Assembly (NCBI RefSeq): GCF_003028415.1
Contig: NZ_PYSV01000008.1
Span: 1 to 64,000 of the forward strand
Length of the DNA stretch: 64,000 nucleotides
Direction of reading: 5' to 3'
Origin: Deinococcus arcticus
GTDB lineage: Bacteria; Deinococcota; Deinococci; Deinococcales; Deinococcaceae
A program made the translations under genes and the position numbers. Of the stretch, positions 12,718-24,186 are shown one piece after another. Numbering within the stretch: the first letter of the stretch is position 1; the number at the start of each line of letters is the position of its first letter. The notes beneath the pieces were generated by a model. It was not told the origin of the DNA. It saw nothing but the letters and a program-made list of their open reading frames with translations, and did not search any database.

Positions 12718-13398
12718 ATGACGAACAGCAGCAGCAACAGCACCAGCGAGAGCAGCACAGGAATGGCAGGGATGGACCAGGGCCGCATGATCAGTGGGGC
12801 CGCCGGCGGCGCCCTGCTGCTGATGGGCCTGCGCAAGCGCGGGCTTCTGGGCCTGGGGATGGCCGCTGTGGGCGGTTACCTCGCCTACCGCGCCGCCACC
12901 GGCAATGACCCCGTGATGGCGGCGGCGGGCCTGAGTGGCAGCGCGGCGGCCGCCAAGCCCATTTTCGTGGAGCACAGCGTGGTCATTGACCGCCCCGCCC
13001 AGCAGGTGTACGACTACTGGCGCAAGCTGGAAAACCTGCCCCACGTGATGAGCCACCTGGAAAGCGTGACCGAGCTGGACGAGAAGCGCAGCCGCTGGGT
13101 GGCCAAGGCGCCCCTGGGCACCCACGTGGAGTGGGAAGCCGAAATCGTGAATGATAAGCCGGGGCAGCGCATCGGCTGGCACTCGCTTCCTGGCGCCACC
13201 GTGGACAACGCCGGCAGCGTGCAGTTTGAAGAGCTGCCCGGCGGCGGCACCCGCGTGCACGTGGCCCTGTCCTACCGCCCGCCCGCCGGCCCCCTGGGCG
13301 CGGCCGTGGCCAAGCTGTTTGGCGAGGAGCCCAGCCAGCAGATCGCCGAGGACCTGCAGAAGTTCAAGGCGGCCTTTGAGGGTGGCAGCAAGAACTGA
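12718..13398 (+). CDS. SRPBCC-domain membrane protein (cyclase/dehydrase type)
   Basis: A 226-residue protein. The N-terminal 70 residues contain a glycine-rich membrane hairpin ([20 protein letters not shown], then [13 protein letters not shown]). The rest is a START/SRPBCC domain of the polyketide cyclase/COQ10 kind: [31 protein letters not shown] and a C-terminal helix [15 protein letters not shown]. Such domains bind hydrophobic ligands in a helix-grip pocket. The ATG at 12718 is chosen for its GGAGG; an upstream ATG at 12676 has none. Heptad repeats begin right at the TGA stop. Confidence 0.85.
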   Translation: MTNSSSNSTSESSTGMAGMDQGRMISGAAGGALLLMGLRKRGLLGLGMAAVGGYLAYRAATGNDPVMAAAGLSGSAAAAKPIFVEHSVVIDRPAQQVYDYWRKLENLPHVMSHLESVTELDEKRSRWVAKAPLGTHVEWEAEIVNDKPGQRIGWHSLPGATVDNAGSVQFEELPGGGTRVHVALSYRPPAGPLGAAVAKLFGEEPSQQIAEDLQKFKAAFEGGSKN

Positions 13399-13411
13399 CG
13401 GAGATGGTTGA

Positions 13412-13529
13412 GAGGTGATGGGTGATGGTCGGGGGTGCTCCGGCCATCAACTTTTTTGGGCCGGGAGGGCAGAAGAGAGAAGCAGGTTGATGGCTTTTGA
13501 CCATCAACCTGCTTCCATCACCCATCACC

Positions 13530-13531
<2 letters not shown>
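13412..13531. repeat. Nested inverted repeat built from CCATCAC heptads
   Basis: GAGGTGATGGGTGATGG (13412-13428) is the perfect reverse complement of 13515-13531. Inside it AGGTTGATGG (13484-13493) and CCATCAACCT (13501-13510) form a tight hairpin with a seven-base loop. Arms are runs of the degenerate heptad CCATCAC/CCATCAA. The block fills the gap between convergent genes and includes the stop codon of the cyclophilin gene. It may act as a two-way terminator, though U tracts are lacking. Confidence 0.8.
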
Positions 13532-14096
<565 letters not shown>

Positions 14097-14103
14097 GGGG
14101 GGC

Positions 14104-14109
14104 ATTGTA
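14104..14109 (-). promoter_or_regulatory. -10 box for a leaderless cyclophilin mRNA
   Basis: TACAAT on the minus strand ends seven bases before ATG 14096, the spacing expected if transcription starts at the A of the start codon. Confidence 0.65.
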
Positions 14110-14259
14110 AATGGTGCGCAGGGCGCGGGAGGCAGTGCGCGGGCAAAGCAGGTGTCGGGCGCCTGCCAGATGTGGACCGCCGTTCCTTAAAAAGGGTGCG
14201 CGGGGCGCCGGAGGCAGGGCGCGGCAAAAGACAGCTGTTCACCGCTGCCCGCGCTACCC

Positions 14260-14994
14260 TTACTCTCCCGTCCGGGCCCGCCGCTTCTGGTACGCCCCGG
14301 TCAGCAGCTCGGCAATGTACTCGCGGATAAAGGGCATGTCGCTGGCCTCGGCGGCGGCAATTTCCTCGTCGCGGTCGTAGGTCAGCCGGACGTAGGTGGC
14401 GCTGTGGGCCGGGCTATGGGGATCGAATTCCAGCACCAGATAGCAGGGCAGCGTGGAATCCAGGGGATTGCCCACGCTGCCGCAGTTGATCAGGGGCCGG
14501 CCCTCCACATCCAGCATCAGGGCCTCGTGCATGTCGGCGTACACCAGGGCGTCGGCGTGCTCTTTCAGGCCAAACTGCGCGTTGGGCGCAAAGGCTTCGA
14601 GCTGGTCGTGCAGGCTGCTGTGCGGATACAGGCGGTGAAACAGGCCCCGGCTGCTGGCATGCACAAAGCGCCACCACGCGCCGCCAAACTGCTCCTCAAT
14701 GCCGTAAGGCAACTCGGAGAGGTAGGTCAGAGCGGCGGGGCTGAGCTTGCTGCGCGGCCACAGGTCCTGGGGGCGGTGGGTGGCGCCGGCCACCCGGGCG
14801 TCCCAGTTGCCCTGAATCACGCGCGTGGCGTGGGCCTGCGTCCAGTCCACCACCTCACGCGGGCGCGGGCCCTTGCCCACCAGATCGCCCAGCACCCAGA
14901 TGTCGGTGAGGCCGCGCCGCTGAAGGTCTGCGTGAACTGCGAGCGTGGCCGCCAGATTGGCGTGCAGGTCCGCAAGGATGGCGAGGCGAATCAT
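14260..14994 (-). CDS. Metallophosphoesterase (calcineurin-like, YfcE/MJ0936 type)
   Basis: A 244-residue two-metal phosphoesterase. It opens with MIRLAILADLHANLAA (the D-x-H motif), continues with VLGDLVGKGPRP (GD motif) and VIQGNWD (G-N-W/H-D), and ends with NCGSVGNPLD and further His ligands. The layout fits the small bacterial family of phosphodiesterases with broad substrate range. ATG 14994 follows TAGACT by seven bases, consistent with a leaderless mRNA. It is the first coding start after a gap of about 60 bases from the flavin reductase gene upstream on the same strand. Confidence 0.88.
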   Translation of the reverse strand: MIRLAILADLHANLAATLAVHADLQRRGLTDIWVLGDLVGKGPRPREVVDWTQAHATRVIQGNWDARVAGATHRPQDLWPRSKLSPAALTYLSELPYGIEEQFGGAWWRFVHASSRGLFHRLYPHSSLHDQLEAFAPNAQFGLKEHADALVYADMHEALMLDVEGRPLINCGSVGNPLDSTLPCYLVLEFDPHSPAHSATYVRLTYDRDEEIAAAEASDMPFIREYIAELLTGAYQKRRARTGE

Positions 14995-15053
14995 GCACCC
15001 GAGTCTAGCCCAGGCCCCGCCGGGCGCCCGGTCAGATTGTGCGGGGGATTCCT

Positions 15054-15548
15054 TTAGCCCAGTTCGTGGTACTGGCCCCGGAAATACACCAGGGGGTCGT
15101 CGTCGGTGTAGCGGCTGTAGGCCACGAAGCCCAGATACAGGGTATGGTCGCCCGCCGGGATGACCTCGTGTTTGCGGCACACCAGCTGCGCCACCGCGCC
15201 GCCAATCAGCGGCAGGCCCTCGTGCTCGAACCAGGGCACCAGCTCCTCGGGGCCCGGGCGCCCGGCAAAGTGGTCACTCAGGTGCCGCTGCGCGGCCGAA
15301 AGCACGCTCACCCCAAAGTGCGTGACCTCCGGGCGCGAGAGCAGGGCATGCATCTGGGCGCGGTTGTCCACGCTCACCAGAATCAGGGGCGGCTGCAGGC
15401 TGACCGACACAAAGGCGCTGGCGGTCATGCCCCGGCGCTCGGTGCCGTCGGCGGCGGTGATGATGGTCACGCCGCTGGCAAAGCGCCCCAGCGTCTGCCG
15501 GAATTCCAGGGGCGAGAGGCCATCGGTTGCGTGCTGCGGTTCACTCAT
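15054..15548 (-). CDS. Flavin reductase-like protein
   Basis: A 164-residue protein of the flavin reductase/HpaC superfamily, which uses NAD(P)H to reduce free FMN or FAD or binds FMN tightly. Markers are FRQTLGRFASGVTIIT at the start, GMTASAFVSVSLQPPLILVS in the middle and the late His-containing GDHTLYLGFV. The ATG at 15548 is six bases after TACACT, a near-ideal leaderless start. No partner monooxygenase is next to it. Confidence 0.88.
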   Translation of the reverse strand: MSEPQHATDGLSPLEFRQTLGRFASGVTIITAADGTERRGMTASAFVSVSLQPPLILVSVDNRAQMHALLSRPEVTHFGVSVLSAAQRHLSDHFAGRPGPEELVPWFEHEGLPLIGGAVAQLVCRKHEVIPAGDHTLYLGFVAYSRYTDDDPLVYFRGQYHELG

Positions 15549-15623
15549 GCGGCGAGTGTACCGGCTGGGGCTGGGCAGGCCGTTCCACTCTGCCAGACGC
15601 CCGGTCCGGACCGGCGCTCCCGT

Positions 15624-17168
<1,545 letters not shown>

Positions 17169-17388
17169 GATCGTGTCCGGCAGGCTAGAGCATTTGCCCC
17201 CCGGCTGCCCTTCATGGACCCTGCCGGCGCGCCTGGGCTGCGGCCAGAGGCCTGAGGCGTGACCCAGGCCATTCCACCGGCTGAGCCATGTGAAGTTCAT
17301 GAAGAAAGGCTCAGGGGCAGGGGCGGCGGCCCAGCGCTGGGCGCGGTGTTAGCCTGCCCGTACGGCTGACACTTCAAGGAGGTTTGTT

Positions 17389-17859
17389 ATGAAAAAGCAA
17401 CTGCTTCTGGCGCTTGTGGGTTCGGTCGCTCTGGCTTCCTGCAACATGAACCGCGCCCCGGATGTCTCCGGGACCACCCGCAAGGCCACCTTCACCGCCC
17501 AGCTGAACACCACGACAGGCTCCGGCTACACAGCCGCTGCGGGCACGGTGGATTACGTGGACCTCACGGGGGGCGACCGCCGCACCGTGCTGACCATGAC
17601 CGGCCTGAAGCCCGGCGTGAGCTACGTGGCCCACTACCACGCGCGCGGCGCGGCGGCCCCGGCGGGCACGGGCGACTGCGCCTCCAGCGGCCCCATCGTG
17701 GGCACCCCCTCCACCATCGGCATGGCCATGCCCGCCAGCCCCAACGGCACGCTGACCCTCAAGGGCCTGCAGGACACCAGCACGCTGAGCACCGCCGCGT
17801 ACATCAACGTGCATGAGGCCAACGCACTGGCCGTGGTCCCCCTGTGCGCCGACATCTGA
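17389..17859 (+). CDS. Lipoprotein with SOD/CHRD-like beta-sandwich sequence
   Basis: A 156-residue lipoprotein with a strong AAGGAGG before the ATG and a lipobox LASC. The body has HYHARGAAAPAGTGDC in the middle and AAYINVHEANALAVVPLC near the end, an arrangement of His and Cys residues like degenerate Cu/Zn superoxide dismutases and CHRD domains. Metal ligands are incomplete by eye, so enzymatic activity is doubtful. It stands alone and ends at a good intrinsic terminator facing the convergent dnaX gene. Confidence 0.6.
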   Translation: MKKQLLLALVGSVALASCNMNRAPDVSGTTRKATFTAQLNTTTGSGYTAAAGTVDYVDLTGGDRRTVLTMTGLKPGVSYVAHYHARGAAAPAGTGDCASSGPIVGTPSTIGMAMPASPNGTLTLKGLQDTSTLSTAAYINVHEANALAVVPLCADI

Positions 17860-17878
17860 AGCTTGCTTGAAGTCTGGA

Positions 17879-17904
17879 GGCCCGCTGCATCTGAGCGGGC
17901 CTTT
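17879..17904 (+). terminator. Rho-independent terminator after the lipoprotein gene
   Basis: GGCCCGCT (17879-17886) pairs with AGCGGGCC (17894-17901), followed by TTTCGCTT. It starts 20 bases after the stop codon. Confidence 0.8.
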
Positions 17905-17947
17905 CGCTTGGGGTGACGGGGGCGGGGCGTCTCATCCTGGGCTGCGC

Positions 17948-20260
17948 CTATTCCTCGTCGCCTCCGTCCTCGGTGGCCGCCGCCGCAGGTGTGTTGCGGT
18001 TCTTGCCAATTTCGCGCACGCGGCCACTGAAGCGGGCCCGGATGTCCTCGTACATGGGATGCGCGCGGATGTCGCCGGGGCGCCCCGGGGGGGCGGCGGC
18101 CGTTGTGGGCACGGCGGCGGGGGCCGGCGCGGGCCGGGGCGGCGGGCGCGGCACACTGTATTCGGCAAACGGCGCGTCTTCCAGCGGGGGGCCTGTTTCG
18201 GTCACCGGGGCTCCGAAGGCGTCCCAGTCGGGTTCTTCGGTAATGGCCTCCACGATGTAAGGCTCGCGGGCGGTGGGGGGCGGCACCCGGTCGCCGCCCT
18301 GGGCATCGGCGGGGGGGCGGGGCGGCTGCGCGGCGTGGTCGTCCCACGGGATGTCGGCCACCGGCAGTGGGGCCGGGGCCACGTCGTCGGGGCTGGCGGG
18401 CGGCACCCGCCGTTCGGCGGGAGCCCGTGCGGGCAGGGGCCGCTCAGGCAGCGGCGGGGGCAGGGTCGCCACGCCCGCCGGCCGGGGCGACGTGCTGGCG
18501 GGCTGCGGCGTGGCCCGGGGCGCACTCGCCGCGGGCGCGTTCTGTTCCAGCGGCTCAACCTCCGGGCCACGGGCGGCGCGGCGCGGCGGCGTCCCCCGGC
18601 CCGGCTCGAAGGGCGCAATCTCGGGCGCCGCCGGGGCAGGTGGGGACTGGGCGGGCGGCCGGTTCACCGGGGCGCTGGCAGCGGGGCTGTGGGGGGCAGG
18701 GCTGGGGGGGGCAGGGCTGGGGGGGGCGGGGGGCGCCGCGCCCCCGTCAGGGTTTCCCCCCAGCTTCACCCGCCGTCCGCCTTCGGGCGCCACGAGTTCA
18801 AAGGTGACCGGGCCAAACACCCGCAGCACCAGCGCGCCCACCTCGTCAAACTTGCCGGCCAACTGCTTGGCATGAAACTTGTTCTTTTCATCGTAACTCA
18901 GGCTCACGTAGCCGGCTTCGGCGTGCATGCGGGCCGGTTTCAGGTACGCCTTGAGCTGCATGCTGGCCTGGCGCAGCACGTCGGCCCAGTTGCCCTGCGG
19001 GGCGGGGAGTGGCACGCCCGCCTCTTCGGCCGCCGCCTGCACGGCGGCGCGCACCGGGGCCGGACCAGCCGGGGCTGCCGCCCGGGGTGGGGGCTCGGCC
19101 AGCGGGGCGCCGGACCGCCCCCCCGCGGCTTTCAGGCTGGCCAGTTCCTTTTCCAGTCGGTTGAGGCGCTGGGTCAGCTCGGCGGGCACGGCGGCGCCCC
19201 CGGCATTGCCCAGGCCAGCGCCCTGGCTCCCATCGGCGGCCAGCAGGGCGTGGGTCAGGGCCAGTTCCAGGCTCTGGCCATCGGCGGCGCGGGCAAAGCG
19301 GGCTTCCTGCTCGTCCAGGGCCGCTTGCAGGCGCAGCAACCGGGGCACGTCGGCACCCTCCAGGCGTTCGCCGCCCAGGCCCAGTTCGGCGTGCAGCGCG
19401 GCGCCCAGGGCCGAGACCAGTCCCTCCACGACGGTGCGGGCCGCAAAGCCGTCGCGGTACAGGGCCCCGGCACCCTGCAGAGCCGCGCCCGCATCGCCGC
19501 TCACCAGGGCCGCCGCCACGGCGCGCACCCGCTCGCCGGGGGGCAGGCCCAGCGCCTCTTCCACGCCCGTGCGGGTAATGGCGTTGCCGGCCGCCAGCAT
19601 GCGCTCCAGCAGGCTCTCACCGTCGCGCATGGCGCCGTCGGCCAGGCGGCCAATGAGGGCCAGAGCGGCGGGCTCGGCGCTCACGCCCTCGCGCGCTGCC
19701 AGTCCGGTCAGCTTGCCGGCAATCTCCTCGGGGGTCAGGCGGCGAAAGCGGTAGTGCTGGCAGCGCGAGAGGATGGTGGGAATGATCTTTTCCGGCTCTG
19801 TGGTCGCCAGGATGAAAATCACGTGGCCGGGCGGCTCTTCCAGGGTCTTGAGCAGCGCGTTAAAGGCCGCGCGGCTCATCATGTGCGCCTCGTCCAGAAT
19901 GTAGATTTTCTTGCCGCCGCGCATGGCCGCCAGCCCCACCTTCTCGCGCAGGTCACGCACATCGTCCACCGAGTTGTTGGAGGCGGCGTCAATTTCCAGC
20001 ACGTCGGGGTGCGAGCCCGCGCGCACGGCCAGGCAGCTGTCGCACTCGCCGCAGGGCTTGGGCAGCGGCCCTGTGCAGTTGGCGGTCATGGCAATCAGGC
20101 GCGCGGTGGTGGTTTTGCCCACGCCGCGCGGGCCGCTGAACAGGTAGGCGTGCCCCACCCGCCCCTGCGAGAGGGCGGCGCGCAGCACGTCCTTGACGTG
20201 TTCCTGCCCCACCACGTCTTCCCAGCGCACTGGCCGGGCCCGCTGGTAGATGGCGCTCAT
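17948..20260 (-). CDS. dnaX: DNA polymerase III subunits gamma/tau
   Basis: A 770-residue clamp-loader ATPase. Walker A is GPRGVGKTT (43-51). A zinc knuckle uses Cys62, Cys70, Cys73 and Cys76, Walker B/SRC region includes YILDEAHMMS, and the sensor region has FILATTEPEKI. After about residue 360 comes a tau-like region and a long Pro/Ala-rich linker. ATG 20260 is chosen for GAAGAGG at good spacing and the match of MSAIYQRARPVRWEDVVGQE to other DnaX starts. Two C8 tracts near codons 512 and 517 could allow ribosomal or polymerase slippage to a shorter gamma form. Confidence 0.95.
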   Translation of the reverse strand: MSAIYQRARPVRWEDVVGQEHVKDVLRAALSQGRVGHAYLFSGPRGVGKTTTARLIAMTANCTGPLPKPCGECDSCLAVRAGSHPDVLEIDAASNNSVDDVRDLREKVGLAAMRGGKKIYILDEAHMMSRAAFNALLKTLEEPPGHVIFILATTEPEKIIPTILSRCQHYRFRRLTPEEIAGKLTGLAAREGVSAEPAALALIGRLADGAMRDGESLLERMLAAGNAITRTGVEEALGLPPGERVRAVAAALVSGDAGAALQGAGALYRDGFAARTVVEGLVSALGAALHAELGLGGERLEGADVPRLLRLQAALDEQEARFARAADGQSLELALTHALLAADGSQGAGLGNAGGAAVPAELTQRLNRLEKELASLKAAGGRSGAPLAEPPPRAAAPAGPAPVRAAVQAAAEEAGVPLPAPQGNWADVLRQASMQLKAYLKPARMHAEAGYVSLSYDEKNKFHAKQLAGKFDEVGALVLRVFGPVTFELVAPEGGRRVKLGGNPDGGAAPPAPPSPAPPSPAPHSPAASAPVNRPPAQSPPAPAAPEIAPFEPGRGTPPRRAARGPEVEPLEQNAPAASAPRATPQPASTSPRPAGVATLPPPLPERPLPARAPAERRVPPASPDDVAPAPLPVADIPWDDHAAQPPRPPADAQGGDRVPPPTAREPYIVEAITEEPDWDAFGAPVTETGPPLEDAPFAEYSVPRPPPRPAPAPAAVPTTAAAPPGRPGDIRAHPMYEDIRARFSGRVREIGKNRNTPAAAATEDGGDEE
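18704..18726 (-). other. Two C8 tracts in dnaX, possible slippage site
   Basis: On the coding strand two runs of eight C (positions 18711-18704 and 18726-18719) sit in 15-base direct repeats encoding Pro-Ala-Pro-Pro-Ser. A shift to +1 ends at a TGA within about 20 codons; a -1 shift ends about 60 codons on. Either product would be about 530-570 residues, near the size of a gamma subunit. Confidence 0.4.
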
Positions 20261-20275
20261 GGGTGCCTCTTCGGG

Positions 20276-20312
20276 GCGGGGCGTGGGGTGTGGGGAGTAG
20301 GGAGTGGGAAAG
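20276..20312. repeat. Short heptad array upstream of dnaX
   Basis: GCGTGGG, GTGTGGG, GAGTAGG and GAGTGGG follow one another, the reverse complement of the CCCACNN heptads found in purK. The array is in the dnaX leader region. A second G-rich stretch near 20410-20450 is looser. Confidence 0.5.
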
Positions 20313-20476
20313 ACAGGAAGCCAGGACTGCACGCACTTAACTGCTGATGTTCAACCACTCGCCGCTTCACTGCCCCAGTGTAGAGGGCCGGGGGAAGGGG
20401 GCGCAGTAAGGCAGGTTGGGTTGGAGGGGGGAGGGGAGCGTGGGGATGGAAAAAGAGCGGTGCTCTCGCCGCTGCG

Positions 20477-21271
20477 TCATGGCTGTCCCCTGAGCGCCGC
20501 CGCACACTGGGCTGGTCCTGTCAGCTCCGGGCGGTACTCGAAATGCATGGTGTCGTGGTGGTACCAGCGCCCGCCCCAGATCCAGCCGTGGCGCTCGAAC
20601 ACCTGCACCAGCGCCAGGGGAAAGGCGTTGCGGTAGGGAATGCCGCGCTGCCCTTCGCGGTAGCCGCCCCAGGCCCAGTACGCCGAGCGCGCCACGTTCA
20701 GGTCAATAGCGGCGCCGTAAGCATGCACGCTCAGGCGCGGCGTGCCGGCAATCGTGCGCCAGTTGAAGGTGCCCGCGCTGGGGGTAACAAACGGCCGGAC
20801 CTGCGGCAACCGGGCCAGTTCGGCCGCCACAGCGGCGAGGCTCTGCGCCGCGCCGTTCACCTGCGTCACCCGCAGCCGCTGCCCGAACCAGTCCACATTC
20901 GTCAGCTGGCGTTCCACCTCGGCCGCCGAGGCGCCGTACATCTTGCGGAAGAACGGTTCAAAGCGCACGCGCCCGGGGTCCACGTTCCAGGCCGGGGGCC
21001 GCAGCGGGGCACAAGCAGGGTAGGGAGTGGCCAGCTGGTCCAGCAGGCCCGGTGCATTCAGCCGGTCCACATAGGTTGCGGCGCGGCTGTGGCTCAGGGG
21101 CATGCGGGTGCCGTCCCGCCAGACCAGCGTGTTGCCTTCCACCCGGCTGAGAAACGCGGGGTAAGCCCGGATCAGGGCCGCGACCTGCGCCCGTTCCGGC
21201 GCCGTCAGGGCGGCGCCCGGGGTGCCCAGCAGCAGGGCCAGTGGGGCCAGCAGGCGGAGGAGAGCCGTCAC
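20477..21271 (-). CDS. M15-family D-Ala-D-Ala carboxypeptidase-like peptidase
   Basis: A 264-residue exported zinc peptidase acting on peptidoglycan crosslinks. A signal peptide covers about the first 22 residues. Zinc ligands are in SVHAYGAAIDLN (His and Asp of the H-x6-D motif) and WYHHDTMHFEYRPEL. The VanY/endolysin relatives cut D-Ala-D-Ala or L-Ala-D-Glu. The start is GTG 21271; the upstream secreted-protein gene stops 21 bases earlier on the same strand, so the pair is probably one operon. Confidence 0.87.
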   Translation of the reverse strand: MTALLRLLAPLALLLGTPGAALTAPERAQVAALIRAYPAFLSRVEGNTLVWRDGTRMPLSHSRAATYVDRLNAPGLLDQLATPYPACAPLRPPAWNVDPGRVRFEPFFRKMYGASAAEVERQLTNVDWFGQRLRVTQVNGAAQSLAAVAAELARLPQVRPFVTPSAGTFNWRTIAGTPRLSVHAYGAAIDLNVARSAYWAWGGYREGQRGIPYRNAFPLALVQVFERHGWIWGGRWYHHDTMHFEYRPELTGPAQCAAALRGQP

Positions 21272-21292
21272 GGCGCCGCGCGGCGGCCGGGC

Positions 21293-21730
21293 CTACCGGC
21301 CACAGGTGGACGAGGGCAACTCGGCCAGGGTGACGTAATCGGCCGCCGCCCCCCGGTACACCGACACCCTCACCACGGGCGTGGCGTTCAGAATGCGGTT
21401 CTTCAGGCTGGCAGGCACCGTGGCGCGGGCCACCATGCTGCTCAGGGCGGCGCGGTTGGCCTTGCTGGAGAAGTACCGCTCGGCGCCGTCACAGGCGTCC
21501 ATCTTCATGCCGTGGTAGTTGGCGCGGTCCTGCTGAATGATGGCCGCCACGCTCTGCAGCCGGATGCCGCTGGAATTGAAGTGGTCATCTGTGGACAGGA
21601 ACGCCACGTAGGAAAACAGCAGCTTGGCCTGGGGCGCGGGCGGCTGAGCAGGCAGCTGAAGGCGCTGCCCCTGACTGACGCTGCCCAGGAGCAGGGCAAA
21701 CAGAGCGAATCGCAGTGCATGTGGCTTCAT
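21293..21730 (-). CDS. Secreted protein of unknown function
   Basis: A 145-residue protein with a signal peptide (HALRFALFALLLGSVSQGQ) and no recognised domain. Features are a central HFNSSGIRLQSVAAIIQQD and two cysteines (MDACDG and the terminal STCGR) that may form a disulphide. ATG 21730 has GGAGG seven bases upstream, which decides the start against the longer open frame. It precedes the M15 peptidase by 21 bases. Confidence 0.7.
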   Translation of the reverse strand: MKPHALRFALFALLLGSVSQGQRLQLPAQPPAPQAKLLFSYVAFLSTDDHFNSSGIRLQSVAAIIQQDRANYHGMKMDACDGAERYFSSKANRAALSSMVARATVPASLKNRILNATPVVRVSVYRGAAADYVTLAELPSSTCGR

Positions 21731-21883
21731 AGGTCCTCCGGTAAATATGGCCTGCTGTGCCCAGACACTGTGGCAGAACAGACCGCCTCTGAACAATGGA
21801 AGCGGATCTCTGCTGAATGTACGACAGGTCACCAGCCACAGGGTGGCCCTGCCCCGTCCCCAGGCACCCGCCCCAGGCCCTTT

Positions 21884-21918
21884 TCCATCAACCATCACCC
21901 TTTAACCATCCACTCTTA
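21884..21918. repeat. Heptad array overlapping the malic enzyme stop
   Basis: CCATCAA CCATCAC CCTTTAA CCATCCA CTCTTAC run in step to 21918, so the last unit contains the stop codon (TTA on the plus strand) of the minus-strand malic enzyme gene. Confidence 0.65.
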
Positions 21919-23649
21919 CGCCCTTCGCAGCGGCAGGTAGCGCGGCTGCCACGCCCGGTCCCGGATCACGGCCTCCAGTTCTTCCGGGGTCATGTTGCGG
22001 ATGCGGCGCTCGGCGCATACCCCGTCGCGGATGGCCTGCAGGGCCACGTTCACGGCCACGCGGATGCTCAGTTCGCGCAGGTCGGCAATGGGCGGGTACA
22101 CGCGCTCGCCGTAGCGCTCGGTGAATTCAGCCAGGGTGCGCGCGGCTTCCATCACCATGTTGTCGGTGATCTCGCGGGCGCGGCTGGCCACCGCCCCGAA
22201 GCCCAGCCCCGGAAAGATAAAGGCGTTGTTGCCCTGGCCCACGGGAAAGCGCCGGCCCTCGTACTCCACATCGGGAAACGGACTGCCCGACGCGATGATG
22301 GCGCCGCCCCGGGTCCAGTGAATCAGGTCGGCGGGGCGGGCTTCCACATGGCTGCTGGGGTTGCTCAGCGGAAACACGATGGGCCGGGACGTGTGCGCCA
22401 GCATGGCCTGGATGCTCTCTTGCTTGAACAGGCCCGGCACGCCGGTAAAGCCCAGCAGGGCGGTGGCCCGGGCATTCACGATCACGTCGTGCATGGAGGG
22501 GTACTCGCCCTCAAAGCGCCAGTGCGCCACCTCGTCGCGGCTGCGCACAAAGCCCAGCTGCTGGGGTTCCAGGTCCGGCTGGCCGTGCATCAGCAGGCCG
22601 TGGCGGTCCACCACGTACACGCGCGCCCCCGCTGCCTCGGGACTCAGGCCCTGCCCCTGCAGCCCCTGGCGGATGGCCATGGCCACGCCAATGCCCGCCG
22701 CGCCCGCGCCCACCACCACGAACACCTGATCCGAGAGGCGCTCGCCCTTGATGCGCGCCGCGCCCAGCAGCCCGGCCAGCGCCATGGCCCCGGTGCCCTG
22801 AATATCGTCGTTGAAGGACGGAATGACCCGGCGGTAGCGCTCCAGCACCCGGAAGGCGGTGCCCCGGCTGAAGTCCTCCCACTGAATGATCGCCTTGGGG
22901 TAGCGCTGCGACACGGCTTCCACGAACGCGTCCAGAAACTCGTCGTAGGCGGCCCCCGTCAGGCGCGGGTGGTGCACGCCCAGGTACAGGGGGTCGTCAA
23001 TCAGGTCCTGGCGGTTGGTGCCCACGTCCAGCTCCACGGGCAGCGTCTTGTCGGGGCCCACGCCGCCCGCCGCCGTGTACAGCGAGAGCTTGCCAATGCT
23101 GATCGCCATGCCACCAAAGCCCTGGTCGCCAATCCCCAGAATGGCGCTGGAATCGGTCGCCACGATCATGCGCACGTCGTTCACCGTCACGTTTTCCAGC
23201 ATGTCCTCCACGTGGTCAATGTCCTCGGTGCTGACCGTGAAACCGCGCGGGTAGCGGTAATTGCTGGAATAAGTGCGCACCGCCTCGCCCACGGTGGGCG
23301 TGTAGATAATGGGCAGCATCTCTTCGAGGTGATCTTCCAGAATCGCGTAGAACAGCACCTCGTTGCGGTCCTGCAGCGCGCGCAGGTACTCGTGCTTTTC
23401 CAGGTCGGTGCCGCATTTGAGGTAGCGCAGGTAGGTGCGTTCCTTCTGCTCTTCAAAGGTGCTGGTGTGGGGCGGAATCAGCCCCTCCAGCTCCAGCGCC
23501 CGGCGTTCCTGGCGGGTAAAGGCCGTGGTCTTGTTCAGCAGCGGATTTTGCAGCAGGGCCAGCCCCGTGACCTGAACCTCGATGTAACGCTGGCCGTCTG
23601 GGTCGCGTTTGACGTCGTAATACCGGGAAACAGGCGGGGACTTCGGCAT
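21916..23649 (-). CDS. NAD-dependent malic enzyme
   Basis: A 577-residue malate dehydrogenase (oxaloacetate-decarboxylating) giving pyruvate, CO2 and NADH. Conserved segments are [58 protein letters not shown] (malate/metal site), [36 protein letters not shown] and [13 protein letters not shown] (NAD site), plus FPLSNPSS. Full length for the SfcA/MaeA group. The ATG at 23649 follows TATGCT by eight bases. It is monocistronic. Confidence 0.95.
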   Translation of the reverse strand: MPKSPPVSRYYDVKRDPDGQRYIEVQVTGLALLQNPLLNKTTAFTRQERRALELEGLIPPHTSTFEEQKERTYLRYLKCGTDLEKHEYLRALQDRNEVLFYAILEDHLEEMLPIIYTPTVGEAVRTYSSNYRYPRGFTVSTEDIDHVEDMLENVTVNDVRMIVATDSSAILGIGDQGFGGMAISIGKLSLYTAAGGVGPDKTLPVELDVGTNRQDLIDDPLYLGVHHPRLTGAAYDEFLDAFVEAVSQRYPKAIIQWEDFSRGTAFRVLERYRRVIPSFNDDIQGTGAMALAGLLGAARIKGERLSDQVFVVVGAGAAGIGVAMAIRQGLQGQGLSPEAAGARVYVVDRHGLLMHGQPDLEPQQLGFVRSRDEVAHWRFEGEYPSMHDVIVNARATALLGFTGVPGLFKQESIQAMLAHTSRPIVFPLSNPSSHVEARPADLIHWTRGGAIIASGSPFPDVEYEGRRFPVGQGNNAFIFPGLGFGAVASRAREITDNMVMEAARTLAEFTERYGERVYPPIADLRELSIRVAVNVALQAIRDGVCAERRIRNMTPEELEAVIRDRAWQPRYLPLRRA

Positions 23650-24158
23650 GGCCTTCCAGCATAGCGGGGCCCGGCTGAACTGGGTTCAGGGGCGGCCGTG
23701 AACAGAAGGCACAGGGAGAAGGCACAGAGCCAGGCTGGGGCGCCGCGCCTCTGTTCATGGCGTGAACGAAAACACGGCCGGGCGACCTGGGTTCACCAGA
23801 GCTGAAGCGCCAGCGACCGGGTGGAGGCATGCAGGTACAGCCCGGGCTCTGCCCCGGCCCCCGGGATGAATGGGTCATCGGCTCGCCCCTGATCTCTGCC
23901 AGCTGGGCCCGGGGCCTGAAGCGGACCGTCGGTGGTACAGGACCCCCCCCATCCCGGTCATATCCTTGCCACTCCACGCGGTCCCAGAGACTTCGCCGCT
24001 GTGCTCGAACGGGCGCGGGCCAGGGGCTGTGGTGGGCTGTTCAATCGCCACGCCATCACACCAGAGCCCCCGCAGTTCGGCAAAAAGCGACCGGGCCAGG
24101 CCAGCAGTGACCCCATCTTCAAGCATTCTTCGTCCAGCACGGTGGGATGCTGCCCTGG
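23650..24158. other. Intergenic stretch with no supported gene
   Basis: About 500 bases upstream of the malic enzyme gene and downstream of the thioesterase gene. Several overlapping frames of 60-165 codons are open on both strands, as expected from high GC, but none has a ribosome-binding site, leaderless box or recognisable product. It contains the malic enzyme promoter region at its left end and heptads at its right end. A decayed gene is possible. Confidence 0.4.
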
Positions 24159-24186
24159 CCATCACCCATCAACTCTCACCCATCAC
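24159..24186. repeat. Heptad array overlapping the thioesterase stop
   Basis: CCATCAC CCATCAA CTCTCAC CCATCAC in perfect seven-base steps. The last unit covers the stop codon of the minus-strand thioesterase gene. Confidence 0.7.

Noticed and set aside
23875..24165. Minus-strand frame of 96 codons between malic enzyme and thioesterase
   Set aside because: Overlapping frames of equal quality exist on both strands, as expected in high-GC DNA; no start signal or homology by eye.
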